Source: Pirellula staleyi DSM 6068 (GTDB lineage Bacteria > Planctomycetota > Planctomycetia > Pirellulales > Pirellulaceae). Taken from it: a stretch of 33,537 nt of DNA. The notes under the pieces were generated by a model. The model made no database searches and was not told the origin of the DNA. It was given only the letters and a program-made list of their open reading frames with translations. This document shows positions 24,100 through 32,100 of the stretch, one piece after another. The stretch's first letter is position 1, and each line of letters opens with the position of its first letter. A program made the position numbers and the translations under genes. The stretch covers positions 1 to 33,537 of the forward strand of contig CAMDKL010000060.1 in NCBI GenBank assembly GCA_945900945.1, in the 5' to 3' direction.

Positions 24100-25644
24100 G
24101 TGGCGAATGGTGATACAGCAGCCAACGTGACCTTTGCCGAGCCGATCGCATCGCTCGTTTACGGTCATTGTTCTAATTGCCATCGACCAGGTCAGGCAGG
24201 CCCGTTTCCCTTGCTTAGCTATGCAGATGTATCGCAGCGTGCGGAGACCATTCAAGCGGTAATTCGGGATAGCTATATGCCTCCATGGAAACCGATTCAC
24301 GCCGGTCTGAATTTTTCGAATGATCGGAGATTGACCGATCATGAGAAAAATCAAATGGAAGCCTGGATTGCAGCGGGATGCCCTGAGGGGGACATATCGA
24401 AATTGCCAAAGGTACCTGATTTCCCTGACGGATGGAGTCTCGGCGTCCCTGACTTGGTTGTTCAAATGGAACGCCCGTTTCAAATCCCTGCGGATGGCCC
24501 TGACCTTTATCGTTCGTTCGTGTTTCCGGTAGGCCTGCCCGAGGACAAATGGGTTAAGGCGATCGAGGTCCGTCCGACAGCTAGAGGTGCGGTGCACCAT
24601 GCATTGTTTTTTCTCGACATCGATGGTGCGGCAAAAGAACAGAAAAGTGCAGATGGCCAGCCTGGATTCGCTGGCATGAATTTCCTGAAGACCAGAGGCA
24701 ACGCGCTCGATCGCATGCCGGATAGCCTCGCGCGGGGTTTGGGTGGATATGTTCCAGGTGCAACACCCAATCGTCTGCCAGGAGACTTAGCTCGCCATCT
24801 GCCCAAGGGCAGCGATATAGTGATGCAGACGCACTTTCACCCAACAGGGAAAAAGGAAACCGAACAGTCGCAGCTCGGACTCTATTTTGCAGACCGAGCG
24901 CCCAAACAGCTATTAGTCCCGGTGCAACTGCCACCACTCTTTGGGATGGGAGCAGGCATCGATATCGACGCTGGGGATTCCAATTACTTGGTCCATGATG
25001 AATATGTTTTGCCTATCGATATCGTGGGATTTGAAATCGGTGGCCACGCTCATTATGTTTGTCGCTCAATGACGATGATCGCAACTCCGCCTGGGGGTAA
25101 ACCCATGGAATTGTTGCGAATCGATGATTGGGATCTTGATTGGCAAGATCAATATTTGTTTGAAAGCCCTGTGCCTCTATCGAAAGGAACCAAGCTTGTG
25201 GTCGACATCGTCTACGACAACTCCGCACAGAATCCCGAAAACCCGTTTTCACCCCCCCGTCCGATTAGTTGGGGTCGTGAATCGACCGACGAAATGGGAT
25301 CGATCACGATGCTTGTGATCGCCAAAAACGAGAATGAACGTGTCCTACTTGAGCAGGAACTAAAATCCCGGACGTCAGAGAGCCTTCGAAAACGTATCGG
25401 TTCTCAAATGGGTCTCCTAGGTGGACTCATGGGTCGCAGCGGTCCCTTGAGCGGTGGGCTTCTAAAGCTGTTGGATCGAAATCGGGATGGCAAACTTCAG
25501 AAGAACGAAATTCCCGAAAAACAACGCGATCGCTTGCTCGATCTTATGGATAACAATAACGACGAAATGTTGGACCAAAATGAATTGGAAAACGGCAGGA
25601 AGTCGATCGAAAGATTTCTGAATGCGAAACCGAAAGGAAACTAG
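24100..25644 (+). CDS. Copper type II ascorbate-dependent monooxygenase-like protein with heme-c and EF-hand motifs (514 aa as read from GTG)
   Basis: Residues 24-28 are CSNCH, a heme c attachment site; MPPW follows at 60-63. The central part carries the copper ligands expected of peptidylglycine hydroxylase-like domains: VHHAL (His166-167), THFHP (His245, His247), GGHAHYVCRSM (His316/318, Met324). The C-terminus has two EF-hand loops (459-470 and 484-495). The GTG at 24100 gives no signal peptide. An ATG at 24029 starts MKRLLTLF and, if one T is added to the seven-T run at 24048-24054, joins this frame as MKRLLTLFFAFLLCS...AFA, a perfect export signal. So the native protein probably starts at 24029 and this copy is frameshifted, or the sequence has an error there. 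It is followed 5 bp later by the redoxin gene. Confidence 0.85.
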   Translation: MANGDTAANVTFAEPIASLVYGHCSNCHRPGQAGPFPLLSYADVSQRAETIQAVIRDSYMPPWKPIHAGLNFSNDRRLTDHEKNQMEAWIAAGCPEGDISKLPKVPDFPDGWSLGVPDLVVQMERPFQIPADGPDLYRSFVFPVGLPEDKWVKAIEVRPTARGAVHHALFFLDIDGAAKEQKSADGQPGFAGMNFLKTRGNALDRMPDSLARGLGGYVPGATPNRLPGDLARHLPKGSDIVMQTHFHPTGKKETEQSQLGLYFADRAPKQLLVPVQLPPLFGMGAGIDIDAGDSNYLVHDEYVLPIDIVGFEIGGHAHYVCRSMTMIATPPGGKPMELLRIDDWDLDWQDQYLFESPVPLSKGTKLVVDIVYDNSAQNPENPFSPPRPISWGRESTDEMGSITMLVIAKNENERVLLEQELKSRTSESLRKRIGSQMGLLGGLMGRSGPLSGGLLKLLDRNRDGKLQKNEIPEKQRDRLLDLMDNNNDEMLDQNELENGRKSIERFLNAKPKGN

Positions 25645-25648
25645 CAGC

Positions 25649-26283
25649 ATGAGCGCCAGCTCCAACCCTCATCCTAAGCTCAGCCATTTTGGTATCTTGC
25701 TTTGTCTATTGCTGGTCACGGCAAACCCAACGAATTCACACTCCGCTGATGATAAACCCACACTACCGTCATCGCTGTTCGGTGACACCCCCTATTTTTC
25801 CGATCTCGACGGCAAGTCCTACACGCTCAAAGCTGCCATAAAGCAACGGGCACTCGTGTTAATCTTTGTGACCACAGACTGTCCGATCGCCAATGGCTAC
25901 CAACCTTTGCTCGCGAGGTTGCACAAAGAGTTTCAAAACAAAGGTTTTGACTTGCCTTGATCCACGAAGGACCCAACCAAACGCCTGAGCAGTTGAGGGA
26001 GCATTCGGCGCAATACTCTGTGCCGTTTTCCGTTGTCATGGACGCTGAGCATTCGATTGCTCGCAGGGCGGGCGCCACAAAGACGCCGGAAGTGTTTGTT
26101 TTCGATGGCGACGGTGCGATTCTTTATCAAGGCCGAATCGACAATCTTCATCAAGGCTTTGGAAAGAAAAGGGCAGCCGTGAGCCGCGAAGATTTGCGTA
26201 TCGCTCTTCGCGAGATGGATTCCGGCGCAAGTATCAGTGTTCCAAGGACCGAAACCGTAGGTTGTTCGATTCAGCTAAAATAA
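25649..26283 (+). pseudogene. Secreted redoxin / AhpC-TSA-like thioredoxin-fold protein, frameshifted
   Basis: Two reading frames together form one redoxin. The first, ATG 25649 with AAAGGAAA upstream, has a signal peptide, then LVLIFVTTDCPIANGYQPLL (the TDCPI peroxiredoxin-like motif) and ends at TGA 25958-25960 after KGFDLP. The second, from 25951-25957 onwards, continues LIHEGPNQTPEQLREH, then VMDAEHSIARRAGATKTPEV and DGAILYQGRIDN, the normal redoxin C-terminus. Inserting one base between 25951 and 25957 restores a continuous frame (DLxLIHEGP). Either a real single-base deletion or a sequencing error. The gene lies 5 bp behind the copper-monooxygenase-like gene, a pairing I recall from planctomycetes, and ends 14 bp from the convergent fabH. 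Confidence 0.85.
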
Positions 26284-26297
26284 GCGTTTCGATGAGT

Positions 26298-27353
26298 CTA
26301 CCAGCGCAGCAAAGATGTACCCCAAGATAGTCCGGCACCGAAGCCGCATAACAATACGATATCGCCTCGCTTGATCAATCCTTGTCGATTGGCGTCGTCG
26401 AGCGCCATTGGAATACTGGCGGCTGAAGTATTGCCGTACTTGTCGAGGTTGACGAATACTTTTTCCTTCGGAATACCGAAGTGACTGACCGCCGCGTCGA
26501 TAATGCGAATGTTCGCTTGATGGAGAATGACGAGGTCAACGTCGGCCAACGTCAAGCCTGCTGCAGCCAACACATCCCTCGAACTGTCCGCGACGATTCG
26601 GACCGCCCATTTGAAGACGGTCCTCCCGTCCATGCTCAAGTACTGTCGCCCGCAGTTCAATGTCTCCACCGAGGTGGGTTCACGCGATCCACCGGCGGGA
26701 ATACATAGAGCGTGGAGGTCTCCCTCGGAACCTAAAGTAAAGCTGATCAGTCCGGTCGATTTCGACCGAACAGATGAACAGGGCTGCAACAATGCAGCTC
26801 CAGCACCATCACCAAACAGTGGGTACGTTTTTATATCCTGGGTATTCACTGTGCGACTCATCACCTCACAGCCGACGATCAAGGCGTTGCGGGTCGAACC
26901 GCTTCGAACGAACTGAGCACCCGTGACCAAAGCGTACATAAAACCCGAGCAAGCAGCACTGACATCAAACGCTGGCGCAATGCATCCCAACCGTTTTTGT
27001 AGAACACAGGCGGTCGACGGGGTAACGTGGTCCGGAGTCATCGTTGCACAAATCACAAGATCCACTTCCGATGGTTTCACGCCAGCACTAGCCAAGCACC
27101 TCAATGCCGCCTCGTAAGCCAAATCACTGGACGCCTGATCGCTACTAGCTTTACGTCGCTGGCGGATACCGGTGCGTTGAACGATCCAATCGCTATCGCA
27201 ACCAAGTTCCGCGAGGTCTTCGTTGGTCACAACCTGGTTAGGAGCATAGGAACCAGTAGCAGCAATCGAGACTCCTAGGCATGTTCCAACTCGTCCGCGA
27301 CGACTTTGGCTTAGCGAACTCTCCTCGGCAATGGTTGATTCGATAGTGGACAA
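26298..27353 (-). CDS. fabH: Beta-ketoacyl-ACP synthase III (FabH, 351 aa)
   Basis: Initiates fatty acid synthesis by condensing acetyl-CoA with malonyl-ACP. The catalytic triad is intact: Cys135 in SAACSGF, His278 in LHQAN and Asn308 in YGNTSAA; the DWIVQRTGI region (55-63) is present. The start is TTG at 27353; about 27 residues precede the usual beginning of the fold (GVSIAATGSYAP), so a shorter start is possible, but no better codon with a ribosome binding site is visible. It stands alone, not in a fab cluster, and faces the frameshifted redoxin gene. Confidence 0.95.
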   Translation of the reverse strand: MSTIESTIAEESSLSQSRRGRVGTCLGVSIAATGSYAPNQVVTNEDLAELGCDSDWIVQRTGIRQRRKASSDQASSDLAYEAALRCLASAGVKPSEVDLVICATMTPDHVTPSTACVLQKRLGCIAPAFDVSAACSGFMYALVTGAQFVRSGSTRNALIVGCEVMSRTVNTQDIKTYPLFGDGAGAALLQPCSSVRSKSTGLISFTLGSEGDLHALCIPAGGSREPTSVETLNCGRQYLSMDGRTVFKWAVRIVADSSRDVLAAAGLTLADVDLVILHQANIRIIDAAVSHFGIPKEKVFVNLDKYGNTSAASIPMALDDANRQGLIKRGDIVLLCGFGAGLSWGTSLLRW

Positions 27354-27711
27354 GATAGGAAATGGGAGTTTTGCCAGCAGGCCAGGATTTGAGATTGGAG
27401 GAGTATACCAATAAAGCCACCCGAAAGCATTTATTGACTAATTGAACTAAGCCTTCGTCGGCACCGTAAACTTTGCATATTAGTCAAAATGGGGATGCGA
27501 CTCATCGTCAGCAAATTAGGCGATCTAATTTTTCTGACAAGTATTCAACAATTTATGTCCAGTCATCCTTTTGGGGGGTGACTAGGAGCATACCTGGAGG
27601 TTAAATTTAGAGAACTTGCGAGCCGCAGGATTGCACTTTGTATGTGTGATTTTTTGCCTTTACGCACGGCTCGATTCGCAAACTCAAACCATAGAAAGTG
27701 CTGATGTTGCG
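27354..27711. other. 358-bp spacer between fabH and the NRDE gene
   Basis: AT-richer than its surroundings. It must contain the fabH promoter (minus) and the NRDE gene promoter (plus). An in-frame TTG-led extension of the NRDE gene to 27616 lacks family similarity, so it is treated as non-coding. GGAGGTTAA at 27596-27604 is a Shine-Dalgarno-like sequence without a supported gene behind it. Confidence 0.4.
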
Positions 27712-28491
27712 ATGTGCTTACTAGCCATTCAATATCGCGTAGTTTCCGAAAGTCCGATCCTAGTCGCTGCAAATCGAGAGGAGTTTTTCGATAGAAGAAG
27801 TACGGCCCCCGCTATCCAATCGGGCAAGCCGCGCATCCTATGCCCCACCGATCAACGCAATGGTGGAACATGGCTAGGGGTAAATCAGCACGGCATATTT
27901 GTAGGTATCTGCAATCGCCGAACCATGGAGCCTCTTGGGAGCAATCGTTCTCGAGGACTGTTGTGCAAAGAAGCCTTAAAGGCAACTTGCTCGCGCACCG
28001 CTCTCGAACGGATCTTGGAGGAATTTGACAAACACCAATTTGAAGCCTGCAACCTTGTCGTTGTGGACCGAGATGCTGGGTTTGCGATTCACCACGAGAC
28101 GGAAAACGAAATTATCGAGATGCAGGCTGGGCTGAATATTATCGGAGGTCGAAACCTAAACGACCCTCGAGATGAACGTGTCCAACTAGCAAATCGGTTG
28201 CTAACGCTGCAAACGCTGGACTCACCTGTGAAGTTCCTTGCGGTTGCTAGCAAAGTGTTTGCTCGATCACCGTCACTGACAGGCCGTGCCAATATGGTTT
28301 TGCGCGGTGCAGACTACGGTACCGTATCCAGTACGTTGATTGCCTTAGGGGCAAAACCCCGCGATGCGATTTACCAGTATGCTGACGGTCCAGCTGACGA
28401 GGCGAGATACGAAGACTACTCGCCTTTGCTAAGAGACATACTTAGCCGAGGTTTGCGAGAGGCACGTACGAAAGTTTCGATGGCAGACTAG
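27712..28491 (+). CDS. NRDE family protein (TANGO2/DUF833-like, 259 aa)
   Basis: The ATG at 27712 gives MCLLAIQYRVVSESPILVAANREE: the family begins with Met-Cys and contains NRDE, here NREE at 21-24; Cys2 exposed after Met removal is the presumed Ntn-hydrolase-like nucleophile. GGTWLGVNQHG (51-61) and CNRR (67-70) are also typical. The frame extends upstream to 27616 but the extra 32 residues do not fit. TANGO2 proteins are linked to heme or lipid homeostasis in eukaryotes; the bacterial function is not known to me. A strong terminator follows. Confidence 0.92.
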   Translation: MCLLAIQYRVVSESPILVAANREEFFDRRSTAPAIQSGKPRILCPTDQRNGGTWLGVNQHGIFVGICNRRTMEPLGSNRSRGLLCKEALKATCSRTALERILEEFDKHQFEACNLVVVDRDAGFAIHHETENEIIEMQAGLNIIGGRNLNDPRDERVQLANRLLTLQTLDSPVKFLAVASKVFARSPSLTGRANMVLRGADYGTVSSTLIALGAKPRDAIYQYADGPADEARYEDYSPLLRDILSRGLREARTKVSMAD

Positions 28492-28517
28492 CCACCCGGT
28501 TAATTACCAACGAAAAC

Positions 28518-28556
28518 AAAAGCCCTGCCTTGGAAATCAAGACAGGGCTTTTTTAT
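28518..28556 (+). terminator. Rho-independent terminator after NRDE gene
   Basis: AAAAGCCCTG (28518-28527) pairs with CAGGGCTTTT (28543-28552); TTG/CAA extend the stem inside a small internal loop, and the 3' arm runs into TTTTTT. It starts 26 bp after the stop codon at 28491. Confidence 0.9.
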
Positions 28557-28576
28557 TTCTTGCGAGGACCGAATCT

Positions 28577-28910
28577 ACTGGCATGTTCATCCGTGTACAC
28601 CCCAGCCACTGAAGTGGTGGCCAGCGTGATAAAAGCCCAGGCTTATCCGCCGGAGGCCATCGCCCGTCGGCTGCAAACTCCAACATCACTCCATTGCGAC
28701 CGTCGATTTCCATGCAAAACGAATGTGCCGAAACTCACCTGCCGCTGGCCTTTCGCGAATAGGAAATGACCAACCTTGAATCCGCGGCGAATGGCGTTGT
28801 GGAGGATTGATCTTAAGACAGACTAACCCATCCTGTTTATCGGTCGAGATGAACTCCGCAGCACCCGCACCTTCGTTCAACGCATCAGCCAGCGCAACGT
28901 TTCTCGGAAG
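28577..28910 (-). pseudogene. Decayed fragment of a planctomycete secreted-protein domain (DUF1583-like region)
   Basis: On the minus strand the translation ends of two or three frames join into one recognisable segment: NPPQRHSPRIQGWSFPIRER, then GEFRHIRFAWKS, then, after a one-base shift, DGRNGVMLEFAADGRWPPAD and, after a second shift, FYHAGHHFSGWG. This is the order I recall for a long module in planctomycete secreted proteins (consensus like GEYRYLRFAWK..G..GVMLELAADG.WPPADKP..RYY.G.N..GW). It has no start, lacks both flanks and contains stops, so it is a remnant. The family name is uncertain; the joined frames are direct. Confidence 0.6.
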
Positions 28911-29049
28911 ACTTGTTGACCATGAGTCGCGTCCCGTGGTTTCTCAAGGGCCTTTGAGTAGAGCGAAAAGATCTCGCCGTTCGATCCAGCTCTTCGGAAA
29001 TTGGGTCCATGTTCTTGCACATTTTAGTTGTCCTTGGAAAAAGAGTGGG

Positions 29050-29081
29050 ATGAACCACAAAGGCACGAAGAACCCAAAGAA
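29050..29081. repeat. Dispersed-repeat-like AACCACAAAGGCACGAAG tract
   Basis: A short degenerate 8-9-bp periodic sequence (CACAAAGG, CACGAAGA, ACCCAAAGA). I know similar GAACCACAAAGGCACGAAG tracts as intergenic repeats in several bacteria, but only one copy is in this window. Confidence 0.35.
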
Positions 29082-29187
29082 TAATGCGTTTGATACTGGC
29101 TATTCGATTTCTGAACCGTGATAATTTCAGATCAATGTATCATGCAGCAAGTGTCCAACGCCCCATCACAGCGTAGCGAAAGCAATC

Positions 29188-32100
29188 ATGAAGCGAAAAC
29201 GATCACCCCGAGTTGCGTTTGTCGTTAGATTACAAGTGCGAATGGCCCGAAAGTCGCTTGCACAGAAAAAGATCTCTAAGCGACGTCAGCTAAAAATGGA
29301 ATTACTCGAGCAGCGTTGCATGCTCGCCTCCGACTGGCAAAACCCCCTTTGGAATCTCGACGTCGATGACGACGGAACGCTTTCTCCATTGGATGCATTA
29401 GTAATCATCAACAAGATCAATGCGGCTGATCCGAATTTGAATCTGCGGCAACCGGTTGGCAACAATCCCTATCTAGACGTTGACGGTGACTTAACGCTTT
29501 CACCGCTCGATGTTCTCCAGATCATCAACCGAATCAACCTTGGGCAAACTTCTGTCCAAGTCAACGTGTCTCTACGAACTGACTCTGGGCAGTCATCTTC
29601 CGACCGAATTACCAACGACTCCGTACTCGTCGGTCAGTTCACGCCTCTAAGCGGATTGACCTATACGGCGAAAGCTCGAATCAACCGTGGACCTGTAGTA
29701 ACCGTCACGCTAGATTCGAACAACAAATTTATCTTCAATCCAAGTTCTATAGGTGCTGTTGCGGATGGTGATTTAGTTTCCAAGATACTAGTTGTGGCAA
29801 GTGACGGTTCAGTTGGACCTCGTCATGTCCCATTCACACTGAATACGATCGCACCTGCCATCGCCGCCGCGTTCAAGAACGACACAGGCTCAAGCGGTAC
29901 CGATAGGATTACGTCCGACCCGACTGTTACGGGTAGCGCCATCGACGATCGGCAAGTGGTTACCCTGCGGGCGGGTTTGGACAGCATGCAGATCCAGAAC
30001 TTTTTTGACATTTCTACCGATCTGCACGCAGATGGGAGTTTCACTCTCAGTCCAACACGGTTAGCCCAGATTAACGCTGGCCAACTATCCGACGGAAAGC
30101 ACATATTGCACGTTCAAGCGACTGACCAAGTCGGAAATTCCGCGAGTCTTGATTTCTCATTTAAGCTTCTGACACAAGCTCCCCCCGCACCAGAATTTAA
30201 TCTATCAGCTGGTTCGGCTAGCCCAGCTATTGCGACGACCTCCACAACGGACTCAGCCCGTGTCACGCTCGTGGGTACCTCGGGCCCGAACGTGACGGTG
30301 CAACTATTGAACGCCGGCACCACATCGCTCTCCAGCAATAACGGTTTTTTTCAATTTCCGGACGTAGTCGTGGCATTGGGCGACACTACATTCACGGCAC
30401 AAGCGACCGACGCAGCTGGCAATACATCCGGTCAATTCCAGAGAGTGATTCACAGAAACAGCAGCGTGGGTCAGCAAGATCCAGTACTCCGCTGGGTTCA
30501 AGCGGCAATCGGTGCGATTCAATTGGATGCTACACCTCCTCCCATGGCATCGCGCGCACTGGCCATGGTGAGCTCGGCCGTCTATGACGCGGTGAACTCA
30601 ATCGAAGGTAAAGCCGGGTACTACGTCACCATGGCTGCCCCATCCGGCGCTTCGGTCCAAGCGGCCGTGTCAGGCGCGGCCGACCAGGTGCTCAATTACC
30701 TCTATCCATCGCAAATACCGAATTTCGGCACCGTTTTGACCGCCGCTCTTGGCCAAGTTCCCGATGGGCAAAGTGAAACTGACGGCGTTGCTTTCGGTAG
30801 ACAGATCGCCAATGCGATCATCGCATTGCGAGCCAATGATGGTTGGAACACCTTTGTCGACCATGTGCCGGGCAGCGGGCCCGGAGCCTGGCAGCAAACG
30901 GCGCCGATGTACGCTCCTGCTTTGTTGCCGCAGTGGGCTGATCTGACTCCCTTTGCGATGGCCAGTCCAAGCCAATTCACTCCCTCCGGGCCACCGGTCC
31001 TGACGAGTCAAGCGTGGTCCGATGCCTACAGCGAGGTTAAGAGCATTGGCGCCGCCAACAGCGCGACTCGGACCGCCGACCAGACACAAATCGCCCGCTT
31101 TTGGACCGACGGCGGCGGCACCTATACTCCTCCCGGGCATTGGGTTCAAATCGCCGCCCAACTCGCCGCGCAGCAGGGCGCGAGTCTTGATTCAAACGCT
31201 CGTCTCTTTGCGATGCTTAACGTCGCCTTGGGCGATGCTTCGATTGTCGCCTGGAATACGAAATACAATTACGAGTTCTGGCGTCCCATTACGGCGATTC
31301 GCGCAGGTGATACGGACGGCAACGCTCAAACAACTATCGATGCAACTTGGACTCCACTTCTAACCACTCCCCCGTTTTCCGAATACACTTCCGGCCACAG
31401 CACGTATAGCGGCGCGGCGGCCGGAATTCTCGACTCGTTTTTTGGCAGAGCTGTCCCGTTTAGTTCGACCTCCGCCTTCTTGACCGACGCCAGCGGTCAA
31501 TTTGTCACGCGTGCCTTTACGAGTTTCGATTCCGCCGCGCGAGAAGCCGGCCAAAGCCGGATTTACGGTGGAATCCACTTTCAGTTTTCAAATCAAGATG
31601 CCTTGGTTGCCGGTCGCGCGCTCGCCGACCACGTACTCAAAACTTTCACCGTCTCCTCCGATACTCAACCGCCGAAGATCATCCTCGACAGCGCGTCTGG
31701 ACAAGCCGCCAAGCAAAATATCACACTAACCGGCCGTGTGCTGGACAATCTCTCTGGTGTCGAAAAGTTACAAGTTCAATTGGATGGAGGAAGTTTCTCG
31801 AACGTTGCGTTCAATGCCCAAGGTGTGTTCTCGATCCCGACACAATTCGCGTTGAATGGTTCCGCCGACGGACTACACGTCCTCGCACTGAAGGCGACAG
31901 ACGCCGCAGGTAACATTTCGGCACTTCGAAGCTACGCCTTTGCTCTCAATACGACAGCTCCGGCGATCGCCATCGCGTCTCCAGCTATCAATGGTAATCT
32001 GATCGCGGGTGCCCTGTTGACAGGGACCGTCAATGGTCACTTCGCACCGATCGTTGCCCTAACTTACGCTTTTGACGGCGGAGCAGCGATGCCAATCAAT

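Noticed and set aside
27616-27711. N-terminal extension of the NRDE protein
   Set aside because: The family begins with Met-Cys at 27712; the extension has no conservation pattern.
29823-31161. Several minus-strand frames within the giant surface protein
   Set aside because: They overlap Ig-like and haloperoxidase coding sequence on the plus strand and show no family motifs.
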